NCBI RefSeq assembly: GCF_000234355.1
Contig: NZ_AGQV01000010.1
Span: 310,001-374,000, forward strand
Source of the DNA: Gluconobacter morbifer G707
Lineage (GTDB): Bacteria; Pseudomonadota; Alphaproteobacteria; Acetobacterales; Acetobacteraceae
Length of the DNA: 64,000 nucleotides
Reading direction: 5' to 3'
Position numbers and translations under genes: made by a program. Every line of letters begins with the position of its first letter. Within the stretch, counting starts at the first letter, position 1. Below, in pieces: positions 1-7,177 of the stretch. The notes beneath the pieces are model-generated. The model searched no databases, was not told the DNA's origin, and saw only the letters and a list, made by a program, of their open reading frames with translations.

Positions 1-411
1 ATTCTGTGCGAGTGCCTTGGAAAACTCCGGATCGTTGGCCTCTTCCCCCCCATAGAAACGGGTATTTTCGAGAACCAGCACATCGCCGTCATCAAGATGA
101 CTGACTGCGCTTTCCACATTCGGGCCGACACAATCCCCGACAAAGGAAACCGGCCTGCCAAGAACCTGCCCCAGTTTCTCGGCGATGGGACGCAGGGACA
201 GGGAAGGCACGACCTGCCCCTTCGGGCGATCGAAATGACTCAGGACAATGACGCGCGCGCCCTTCTCCGCCAGTTCGCTCAGGGTCGGGGCCACGCGCTC
301 GATACGGGTGGTGTCCGTGATGACGCCGTCATGCAGGGGCACGTTGAGATCCGCGCGGACAAGAACGCGTTTGCCGCGCACATCCACGCCGTCAATGGTG
401 CGGAACGCCAT
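1..411 (-). CDS. pgk: Phosphoglycerate kinase, N-terminal part (cut by window edge)
   Basis: Glycolytic enzyme that transfers phosphate from 1,3-bisphosphoglycerate to ADP in the cytoplasm. The visible N-terminal 137 residues contain the family hallmarks: an opening [20 protein letters not shown], then the substrate-binding stretch DLNVP, then LSHFDRPKG, and near the window edge [11 protein letters not shown]. The ATG lies at 411-409. The gene starts only three bases after the stop codon of gap, so the two are clearly co-transcribed as gap-pgk, consecutive steps of glycolysis. The rest of the protein (normally about 390-400 residues in total) lies outside the window, so the C-terminal nucleotide domain cannot be judged. 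Confidence 0.95.
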   Translation of the reverse strand, partial: MAFRTIDGVDVRGKRVLVRADLNVPLHDGVITDTTRIERVAPTLSELAEKGARVIVLSHFDRPKGQVVPSLSLRPIAEKLGQVLGRPVSFVGDCVGPNVESAVSHLDDGDVLVLENTRFYGGEEANDPEFSKALAQN

Positions 412-414
412 CAC

Positions 415-1434
415 TCACAGACTCCCGAACAGGGCGGCCGTATCGGCCATACGGTTGGAGAAACCCCACTCGTTGTCATACCAGGAGCAAACACGTACCA
501 GCTTGCCACCATCGACAAGTGCCGTCTGCGTGGCATCAAAGGTGGAGGACGCCTTGCAGTGGTTGAAATCAGTGCTGACCAGTGGAGCGGTGCTGTATTC
601 CAGAATACCCTTGAGGCTACCCTCAGAGGCCGTACGGATCGCCTCGTTCACGGCGTCAACCGAGGCCGGAATGGTCCGGGGCACGAAATCCAGCGAGATG
701 AGCGACACGTTCGGCGTCGGCACGCGGATGGCCGTACCGTCCAGCCTGCCTTTCAGGTGCGGCAGAACCAGACCGACAGCGCGGGCTGCGCCCGTGGAGG
801 TCGGGATCATATTCAGGGCGGCGGCGCGGGCGCGGCGCGGGTCCTTGTGAAGCGTGTCCACCGTGCGCTGGTCCCCGGTGTAGGAATGGATTGTGACCAT
901 ATATCCGCGCTCGATGCCGAATGCTTCGTCCAGGACATGGGCGATGGGCGCCAGGCAATTCGTCGTGCAGGACGCATTGGAGATGATCTGCATGCTCGGC
1001 GTCAGGACGTCGTTGTTGACGCCGAAGACGACGGTAGCATCCACCTCGGTTCCCGGAGCAGAGATCAGGACACGCTTTGCGCCGGCTTCCAGCAGGGGAG
1101 CCGCCTTCTCTCGGGACGTGAAAAGACCCGTGCATTCCAGTGCGACATCAACGCCCTGGAATGGAACCTGCGAGGGATTACGCTCGGCCGAAACGTGGAT
1201 CGGGCCGTAAATCCGGCCATTCGCCTCAATGACGAGGGCGCTGCCTTCCACCCGTACGGTGCCAGGAAAGCGGCCATGGACACTGTCATAGGACAGGAGG
1301 TGGGCATTCGCCTCAACGGAGCCGAGATCATTGATGGCCACGACTTCAACGTCGGTCCGTCCGCTTTCGATAATGCCGCGCAGAACGAGACGCCCGATAC
1401 GTCCGAAACCATTGATCGCGATTTTTACGGCCAT
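415..1434 (-). CDS. gap: Type I glyceraldehyde-3-phosphate dehydrogenase
   Basis: Catalyses oxidative phosphorylation of glyceraldehyde-3-phosphate to 1,3-bisphosphoglycerate with NAD(P). The 339-residue length is normal. The Rossmann start KIAINGFGRIGR is at residues 4-15, an acidic residue in AINDLGS (about 36) favours NAD, and the catalytic motif SNASCTTNC places the nucleophile at Cys156. SWYDNEWGFSNRM near the C-terminus is the usual signature. A purine-rich GGAGTAGAG precedes the ATG. It is the first gene of the gap-pgk unit and is transcribed away from the lipoprotein gene at 1580. Confidence 0.97.
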   Translation of the reverse strand: MAVKIAINGFGRIGRLVLRGIIESGRTDVEVVAINDLGSVEANAHLLSYDSVHGRFPGTVRVEGSALVIEANGRIYGPIHVSAERNPSQVPFQGVDVALECTGLFTSREKAAPLLEAGAKRVLISAPGTEVDATVVFGVNNDVLTPSMQIISNASCTTNCLAPIAHVLDEAFGIERGYMVTIHSYTGDQRTVDTLHKDPRRARAAALNMIPTSTGAARAVGLVLPHLKGRLDGTAIRVPTPNVSLISLDFVPRTIPASVDAVNEAIRTASEGSLKGILEYSTAPLVSTDFNHCKASSTFDATQTALVDGGKLVRVCSWYDNEWGFSNRMADTAALFGSL

Positions 1435-1579
1435 ATCCGCTCTACTCCGCTACTGAGATCCTGTGTGCCTCTTCCATAGCATTGCCACAGCCAAGCGACA
1501 GGGGGGTCACAATGTTTTTGATGAAGTTGGATCTATAATCTTGCCGAACTCCTCCGTTCCTGCGACGGTCCCGCACGAT

Positions 1580-2077
1580 ATGGCTGCTACTGTCCGACAT
1601 TTTCGTGCGCGGAAGGGTGTTCACCCTGCCCGTCTCCTTGCCCTTCTGGGAGCTGTTATACTGACGGCTCCGCTGCTGTCCGGCTGCAAGCTGGTGGATC
1701 AGCGGACCTTCAACCCGAATGCGGGGCGCCCGCCACAGCCGGTTGTGCCCCCGGCACCCCCTGCCCCACCCGCGAAGCCACCTTTCCTCCAGATCAGGAG
1801 CGGCACGCCGGAATCGGAGTATGGGCCGATCGTGGACCGGGCTGTAAGGGCGGCGCTGGCGCACAAGGCCAATGTGCTGTTCATCGTGCAGGGGCTGGCA
1901 CCGATGCAGGCCAGTCCTGACGAACAGGCTAGGGTCCTGACCGATCTGACGAAAAAACAGCTCGCCCCGCTTGGGGCACGGATTGCACGGGCAGGCGCGC
2001 AGCCCATCCAGATCGAAATGCATGCCGCCACCGATCCGTCACTGAAGGATGCCGTGATGCGCGTGGATGTCCGCTGA
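1580..2077 (+). CDS. Predicted lipoprotein of unknown function
   Basis: A 165-residue protein without a recognised family. The N-terminus has basic residues, then a hydrophobic stretch ending in LLSGC, a good lipobox, so it is probably lipidated at the cysteine and anchored in a membrane facing the periplasm. A proline-rich linker follows (PPQPVVPPAPPAPPAKPP). The rest looks like a small soluble domain containing NVLFIVQGLAP and ending IEMHAATDPSLKDAVMRVDVR. The ATG at 1580 was chosen because it puts the signal sequence at the start; the same frame is open further upstream without a better start. It is divergent from gap. Resemblance to known families was not recognised. Confidence 0.75.
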   Translation: MAATVRHFRARKGVHPARLLALLGAVILTAPLLSGCKLVDQRTFNPNAGRPPQPVVPPAPPAPPAKPPFLQIRSGTPESEYGPIVDRAVRAALAHKANVLFIVQGLAPMQASPDEQARVLTDLTKKQLAPLGARIARAGAQPIQIEMHAATDPSLKDAVMRVDVR

Positions 2078-2100
2078 TTTCCGGCTGAGGGAAGAACGCG

Positions 2101-3147
2101 TTAGTGAAGTGTCAGGAAGATCCGGGGCAGGAGCCAGCCCAGCGCGCCACCGACAAGCAGCAGCAGCAATCCTTTGCCAAGACCTGCGAGCGGTGATGCC
2201 CGGGGCGTGACGGGAAGCGTGACAACGCTCTCCCGCAGGGCGGCAATTTCTTCCTGCTGGGCCCTTTCCTCCTCTTCCTTCTGCCAGACGCGGCCGCTCA
2301 TGCGACGGATATAATGACCGGCATCGGCCGGAGTAGTAGCGGACTGATCGACCATATGTTCAGCCAGTGTGCGATTGGCGGTATGACCCAGCCCCAGAAC
2401 GCGGTGCGCCGGGCAGGCCGACAGTGCCTCCAGCACGCGCGGATGTTCGAACACCAGAAACTCCGATGCGTCCCCTCCACCGCGGATCAGGACGAGAATG
2501 TCCTCCCGGCAGGTTCCGATGGCATCCGCAATGCGGTATGGGTCCATCATGGCGGTAGGCAGGATGCGGATGCGGTCCGGACGCCAGGCACCACCGAGGG
2601 CCTGAAGAAAATCTTCCGCCACAAGAGCGCTGGAGGCCGCGGAATGGATCAGCATCATGTGCGGCTCCCTGCGCGTCGGATAGGGATGAAACTCCCAGGA
2701 CAGGCTCCGCATCAGATCGAGTACGGACTGTTCGGTCCGTCCGGCTTTGCGCTGGACCGGATCATGCCCGACAATGGCGAGGGCCTCGAAACGGAGGGTA
2801 ACCTGTCCGCGTATCTGGCGTGCCCGCAGCATGCCGGTGACCTGAACCTGATCGCCCGAACGGACACCGGCTTCGGCTAGGACACTCTTGGTGATATCCA
2901 ATGGCAGGGTCGCGCCATGCTGCGGATCAAGGAGGGGAAGCTGATAATATTTCCGATAGCTGTTCGGTGCGACATCCCCCAGTTGACCAGCCACAACAAG
3001 GGGAAAACCCCAGTCTTCGAAAGCGGAACAAATTTCATCAAGACGGGCAGCAAAAAGATCCTGCACCTGCAGTGGAGACAGTATAGGCACACCCGACGTG
3101 TCATCGGATGAAGAGAAGTGGCGGTTGCGTCTCGGAAAAGCGTCCAT
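2101..3147 (-). CDS. Exonuclease VII large-subunit-like protein with C-terminal membrane anchor
   Basis: A 348-residue relative of XseA. Residues about 10-115 look like the N-terminal OB fold, including VQVTGMLRARQIRGQVTLRFE. The later stretch ILVLIRGGGDASEFLVF matches the XseA RGGGS-DLW block, and GLGHTANRTLAEHMVDQSATTP matches the GHExDxTLxDxVADxRAxTP block. In the latter, the glutamate and aspartate following GH are replaced (GHTAN). The long coiled coil of true XseA is nearly absent: only a short charged helix (QKEEEERAQQEEIAALRE) remains. The chain then ends with one hydrophobic helix, LAGLGKGLLLLLVGGALGWLL, predicted to insert in the membrane. The ATG at 3147 is chosen; upstream in-frame sequence has no family resemblance. 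Divergent from the DUF4186 gene. It is probably a paralogue, not the housekeeping XseA. Nuclease activity is uncertain. Confidence 0.75.
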   Translation of the reverse strand: MDAFPRRNRHFSSSDDTSGVPILSPLQVQDLFAARLDEICSAFEDWGFPLVVAGQLGDVAPNSYRKYYQLPLLDPQHGATLPLDITKSVLAEAGVRSGDQVQVTGMLRARQIRGQVTLRFEALAIVGHDPVQRKAGRTEQSVLDLMRSLSWEFHPYPTRREPHMMLIHSAASSALVAEDFLQALGGAWRPDRIRILPTAMMDPYRIADAIGTCREDILVLIRGGGDASEFLVFEHPRVLEALSACPAHRVLGLGHTANRTLAEHMVDQSATTPADAGHYIRRMSGRVWQKEEEERAQQEEIAALRESVVTLPVTPRASPLAGLGKGLLLLLVGGALGWLLPRIFLTLH

Positions 3148-3164
3148 CTCGCACCATATGGCGA

Positions 3165-3180
3165 AAGAACAAATGTTCTT
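3165..3180. promoter_or_regulatory. Palindromic operator candidate AAGAACA-AA-TGTTCTT
   Basis: A perfect 7-base inverted repeat with a 2-base spacer lies 18 bases upstream of the exonuclease VII-like start and 61 bases upstream of the DUF4186 start. Its core GAAC-N4-GTTC has the architecture of the LexA box known from Firmicutes and Actinobacteria, whereas the classical alphaproteobacterial LexA site is a direct repeat (GTTC-N7-GTTC). Symmetric placement between two divergent genes suggests one dimeric repressor controls both. LexA is an attractive guess because of the nuclease-like gene, but this is not shown. Confidence 0.5.
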
Positions 3181-3240
3181 ACAGGGGTTTATGAGCCCCT
3201 CACGCCATTTTTTCTCGTTTTTCAGGAGGTTGGGCCGGAG

Positions 3241-3639
3241 ATGACGTCTTTTGACCTGGACGGGCTTTTTGCCCGGCTCGCACGCTCCACGTTCCGGGCG
3301 CGTTTTCATCTGGATGAACAGGCGCGGTCATATCTCGAGACACGCGGGCTGGAAGCCGTCATGGAACATGGGGCAGCATTCATTCATGACCGACTAGCAC
3401 CGGCCTATCCGCTCCGGGATGGACGACAGACCCCCATGCGCGGCCATCCGGTCTTCATTGCACAGCATGCGACCGGTTCATGCTGCCGGGGCTGTCTGGC
3501 CAAATGGCACGGGATCGAACGGGGACAAGCCCTGACGGAAGAAGAACAGGCACGCGTGCTGGACACCATCCGTGCCTGGATCGAGCGGGATTTCGGGCAG
3601 GAAGTTCCTGAGGCGCCTTCTCAGGGCCGGTTGTTCTGA
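3241..3639 (+). CDS. DUF4186 family protein
   Basis: A 132-residue soluble protein matching my recollection of the DUF4186 family, whose function is unknown. The C-terminal half carries a cysteine/histidine cluster, GHPVFIAQHATGSCCRGCLAKWH (about residues 68-90, quoted with one break in mind), that could bind a metal. The ATG at 3241 follows a strong AGGAGG ribosome-binding site 9 bases upstream. The gene is divergent from the exonuclease VII-like gene across a shared palindrome and its 3' end overlaps the convergent permease gene by 19 bases. The shared promoter region suggests a common regulon, possibly DNA-damage related; that is inference. Confidence 0.7.
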   Translation: MTSFDLDGLFARLARSTFRARFHLDEQARSYLETRGLEAVMEHGAAFIHDRLAPAYPLRDGRQTPMRGHPVFIAQHATGSCCRGCLAKWHGIERGQALTEEEQARVLDTIRAWIERDFGQEVPEAPSQGRLF

Positions 3640-4934
3640 GCCTTTCTCAGTCGCTGACGGACAGAAGCAACAAGCAGGATGACGATGATGGCCACACTGC
3701 CGACCTCGATCTGGGAACGGGTTTCCGGCTGCATGATCATGGCCACGAGGATGCAGGCGCTCAGAAGAAGCGCGGCATAGGACGTCAGGGGTCTTTCAGG
3801 AACAAGTTTCAGCCGCCCGACAATCAGCAGCATGTTGTTGAAAACCATGAAAGCCCCGGTCAGGCTCACCAGCAGGGCGAAGATCACGGAAGGCGATAGA
3901 ACAGCCATGACCGCGACGCCGACCGATGACAGAACGCTGCCGAGAATAGCGCGGCGCGGAAGGTGACTATCGGGATCGACCGGCAGGAACAGACGGGGTG
4001 CATCGCCATCCCGCGCCAGTTCGTGCAGGATACGTGACGTCACGTAGATCCCGGAGTTGAGACTGGAAAGAGCCGCCGTCAGGATCACGATGGTCATGAA
4101 CAGATCCGCAAAGGGCACGTGTAGGCGATGGAGCACCAGCAGGAACGGTGACTGGCCAGATGTGACATCACTCCACGGTACGAGACAGAGGATCAGGGTA
4201 ACGGACGTCAGATACAGGCCGAGAATACGGAAGGCGATGGTCCGTGTGGCCCGGACGATGTTCTGCTCCGTATTGTCGGACTCCACGGCCGCGACAGTGG
4301 AGATTTCGCTTCCCCCCATGGAAAAGAGAATGGTGGGAATGACCGCGAGCAGGGCCAGCCAGCCATGGGGCACCAGGCCGCCATGAGCAAACAGGTTGTC
4401 ATGGACAGGAACGTCCTGCGTGCCCAGCGCCCAGCACCCGAGGGCGATGAACCCGGCGATGGCGAAGACCTTGATCGCGGCGAACCAGTATTCAAATTCG
4501 CCATACCCCCTGACGGACAGCAGGTTGAGGCCGGTCATGGCGGCTAGAACGATCAGTTCAAGCGCGGCATAGGGGAGCGGGATGAAAGGAGTGAGCATCG
4601 TGGCCACGGCGATGACCTCGATCGCGATGACCGTCACCCATGTCAGCCAGTAGGCCCAGCCTGCGACGAAACCGATCCGGTCTCCCAGGGCATAGCGAAT
4701 TTGTTGGAGGAAGGAGGCGCGACCGGGGACCTTTCGGGCGAGATCCCGCATCATCATGTTGACGAGAAAGACAAAGGTGCCGGTGACGGAATAAGAAATA
4801 AGAACAGCCGGTCCACCCAAGGACAGGGCCGCGGAGGAACCGACGAAATATCCGGCTCCCATCACGCCGCCAAGGGCGATCATAACGATATGGCGTGTTC
4901 GAAGACTGTGCGCGAGCTGGTCAGTCTGGGTCAA
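3621..4934 (-). CDS. APC-family amino acid permease
   Basis: A 437-residue polytopic inner-membrane transporter with about 12 hydrophobic segments. The first reads IVMIALGGVMGAGYFVGSS, the classic APC superfamily helix 1 with its broken GxG substrate-binding motif. FSMGGSEISTVAAVES, about mid-protein, is the usual helix 6 region of the GABA/proline/aromatic permease group. The start is TTG (4934-4932), preceded by AAGGA eight bases upstream; no better ATG exists before the first helix. It lies 35 bases after the Lrp-type gene on the same strand and near putA, so proline or a related amino acid is a reasonable substrate guess. The exact substrate cannot be read from sequence. Confidence 0.88.
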   Translation of the reverse strand: MTQTDQLAHSLRTRHIVMIALGGVMGAGYFVGSSAALSLGGPAVLISYSVTGTFVFLVNMMMRDLARKVPGRASFLQQIRYALGDRIGFVAGWAYWLTWVTVIAIEVIAVATMLTPFIPLPYAALELIVLAAMTGLNLLSVRGYGEFEYWFAAIKVFAIAGFIALGCWALGTQDVPVHDNLFAHGGLVPHGWLALLAVIPTILFSMGGSEISTVAAVESDNTEQNIVRATRTIAFRILGLYLTSVTLILCLVPWSDVTSGQSPFLLVLHRLHVPFADLFMTIVILTAALSSLNSGIYVTSRILHELARDGDAPRLFLPVDPDSHLPRRAILGSVLSSVGVAVMAVLSPSVIFALLVSLTGAFMVFNNMLLIVGRLKLVPERPLTSYAALLLSACILVAMIMQPETRSQIEVGSVAIIVILLVASVRQRLRKAQNNRP

Positions 4935-4969
4935 AAAACCATTCCTTGCCGTAACGGATGAAAGCCCTC

Positions 4970-5431
4970 TCAGACCGGCAGATCCCGGTTATCAGCCAGC
5001 GTTTCCATGGTCATGTAGGATGTGACGGCATCCAGTTCGACCCGGTTTATGATCTGCTGATAGACACGGTCGAAATCATTCATGTCGCAGGCAATCACCT
5101 TCAGAAGGTAGTCGTATTCACCCGCAATTCGATAAAAATCAATGATATTTGGTATCGAGATCACAACATTCCGGAATGTCTCGAACCATTCCGTGCTGTG
5201 ATGGCGTGTCCGCAGGAGCACGAACACGGTCAGTGAAAGCCCGAGCGCGCGCGCATTGAGGCGGACGGTGTCATGACTGATGATGCCTCTCTCCTGCAGG
5301 GCGTTCAGCCGCCTCCAGCAGGCATTCTGGGAAAGGCCGACCTTCTCGGCCAGCTCGCGCTGCGAGGGTGTGCCCTGCTTCTGGAGGATTTTCAGAATGG
5401 CACGATCAATCTGATCTAATTTTTTTGTCAT
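4970..5431 (-). CDS. Lrp/AsnC-family transcriptional regulator
   Basis: A 153-residue regulator of usual length. The N-terminal helix-turn-helix is visible in LDQIDRAILKILQKQGTPSQ and ELAEKVGLSQNACWRRLNAL (residues about 5-47). The C-terminal half is the RAM/ligand-binding domain, with GEYDYLLKVIACDMNDF typical of the family. It is transcribed in the same direction as the permease and divergently from the PLP enzyme/putA pair. In alphaproteobacteria an Lrp relative (PutR) commonly activates putA in response to proline, and the PutA here lacks its own DNA-binding domain, so this is the likely local regulator. That role is inference from context. Confidence 0.93.
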   Translation of the reverse strand: MTKKLDQIDRAILKILQKQGTPSQRELAEKVGLSQNACWRRLNALQERGIISHDTVRLNARALGLSLTVFVLLRTRHHSTEWFETFRNVVISIPNIIDFYRIAGEYDYLLKVIACDMNDFDRVYQQIINRVELDAVTSYMTMETLADNRDLPV

Positions 5432-5447
5432 ACCAGCGCAAATGACA

Positions 5448-5466
5448 ACAGAAATATCTTTTCTGT
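5448..5466. promoter_or_regulatory. Lrp-type operator candidate
   Basis: In the gap between the divergent Lrp-type gene and the PLP-enzyme gene lies ACAGAAA-N5-TTTCTGT, a perfect 7-base inverted repeat with an AT-rich 5-base centre. This is the general shape of Lrp/AsnC binding sites (short dyad around an AT-rich core). It sits 17 bases upstream of the regulator start and 76 bases upstream of the PLP-enzyme start, so it could serve both autoregulation and activation of the divergent gene. Confidence 0.45.
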
Positions 5467-5541
5467 CCAGAAAAACAAACCGATCGAACCTGCTGATGTG
5501 ATCTATCGTACCGTTTCAGACCAGCAGTGGAGGAGTGGGAT

Positions 5542-7017
5542 ATGGAGACGGTCAACTGCCTTGCGAACAGCACGGATCTTCTGGACCGGTTTGAGGCTTC
5601 CCTGACCCGGGCAGGACGCGAGAGTCTGGCAGCGGGTGTCATTGGCGATGGCGCGGCATTCACCGGCCCTTTTGGCAGGCAGTACCTTCTCTATGCCGAT
5701 TATGTTGCGTCTGGGCGGGCCATGAAACCGGTGGAGGACTTCGTCATGACCGAAATTCTTCCCTTCTATGCCAACAGCCATACTGAGGCGTCTTTCTGCG
5801 GTGCGTTCATGACGCGGCTGCGCAACAGTGCGCGGGCGACCATTGCACGACTGTGCCATGCCCCGGAGGAAACCTTCAGCACCATCTTCATGGGCAACGG
5901 GGCAACCGCGGGACTTAACCGTCTTGTGCATCTTCTGGATATTCCCGCCCTCTGCGCTGCCGGGCACCGGCCTGTCGTGTTCATCGGACCATACGAGCAC
6001 CACTCCAACATCCTCCCCTGGCGGGAAAGCGGAGCGGACATCATCGAGATCCCTGAAAGCCCGCAAGGCGGGCCTGATCTGGCTGTTCTGGAAGACGCGC
6101 TGAAAAACGTAGGCGGAGAGCGACTAAAGATCGGATCATTCTCCGCAGCATCCAACGTGACGGGGATCGTGACGGATGTGGATCCCGTCACGATATTGCT
6201 CAAACGGTATGGTGCGCTGGCCATCTGGGACTATGCGGGGGCTGGCCCCTACATGCCGATCGACATGAAGTCAGGCACACCGGCGGAGAAAGACGCGATT
6301 GTCGTGTCCTGCCACAAGTTCCTTGGCGGGCCAGCCGCATCGGGGGTTCTGATCGTGCGCAAGGACGTGGTGTCACGCCGGACACCGGTGCTGCCCGGCG
6401 GCGGTACTGTCCGGTTCGTTTCACCGTGGTCCCATGACTACACTGACCATCTTGCTGCGCGGGAGGAGAGCGGCACGCCGGATGTCATCGGAGACATCCG
6501 TGCGGCCCTGGCCTTCATCGTCAAGGCCGTAATCGGTGAGGATTTCATGGCCGAACGCAACACCGAACTGCGGACCCGGGCGCTGGACGTCTGGAATGCC
6601 AACCCGAATATCGAGATCCTTGGCCTACCCGACTTGAAGGCGCTGCCCATCTTCTCTTTCCGGGTCAGGAATGCCAGCCAGGGCGGGTACATCCATCAGC
6701 AGCTTTTCACACGGATGTTGTCTGACCGGTATGGAATTCAGGCACGGGGCGGGTGCGCCTGTGCCGGACCCTATGCCCATCGTCTGCTCGGGATCGGGGA
6801 AGCAGCTTCCGAAACCATTCGGCAGGCCATCCTGTCCGGACAGGAAATCGACAAGCCGGGCTGGACGCGTCTGAATTTCAGTGTCCTGATGGATGACGGC
6901 AAAGTCGAACGGATCATCCGGGCTGTTGACGAACTGGCTCGGGCACCGGAAGCCGTTGCGGCACAGTATGAATGCGATGTCTCCACGGCCCGTTTTCATC
7001 CCAGAGCGGCAGCCTGA
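5542..7017 (+). CDS. Class V aminotransferase-fold PLP-dependent enzyme
   Basis: A 491-residue member of the class V aminotransferase/cysteine desulfurase fold. The PLP-binding lysine is in VSCHKFLGGPAASG (Lys259). Upstream the fold shows ANSHTEASFCGAFM, then GNGATAGLNRLV and FIGPYEHHSNILPWRE, the typical cofactor-pocket segments. RGGCACAGPYAHRLLGI near residue 405 resembles the cysteine loop of the IscS/SufS group, though the order of residues is not that of a standard desulfurase. The ATG at 5542 is preferred over the in-frame GTG at 5527, because GGAGGAG lies between them at the right spacing. It is followed by putA 160 bases later. Its substrate is unknown; context suggests amino-acid catabolism rather than Fe-S assembly. 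Confidence 0.85.
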   Translation: METVNCLANSTDLLDRFEASLTRAGRESLAAGVIGDGAAFTGPFGRQYLLYADYVASGRAMKPVEDFVMTEILPFYANSHTEASFCGAFMTRLRNSARATIARLCHAPEETFSTIFMGNGATAGLNRLVHLLDIPALCAAGHRPVVFIGPYEHHSNILPWRESGADIIEIPESPQGGPDLAVLEDALKNVGGERLKIGSFSAASNVTGIVTDVDPVTILLKRYGALAIWDYAGAGPYMPIDMKSGTPAEKDAIVVSCHKFLGGPAASGVLIVRKDVVSRRTPVLPGGGTVRFVSPWSHDYTDHLAAREESGTPDVIGDIRAALAFIVKAVIGEDFMAERNTELRTRALDVWNANPNIEILGLPDLKALPIFSFRVRNASQGGYIHQQLFTRMLSDRYGIQARGGCACAGPYAHRLLGIGEAASETIRQAILSGQEIDKPGWTRLNFSVLMDDGKVERIIRAVDELARAPEAVAAQYECDVSTARFHPRAAA

Positions 7018-7177
7018 ACCGGGTGACATGGAACGGTTTCTTGAAAGAGCCACAGAGGGAAAGAAAGCATCTGAGGAAAAGGGGTGTGTATTGTTCAGGC
7101 CGACAGATGAGACTATGCGAAGATAAAGCGGGATTTCGATCCCCTGATCTGCACACGACGCGTCCGAGGTCGAGTCC

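Noticed and set aside
97-1479. 460-codon open frame on the plus strand
   Set aside because: Lies antisense to gap and pgk, which have unmistakable motifs; the frame is a by-product of GC-rich codon use.
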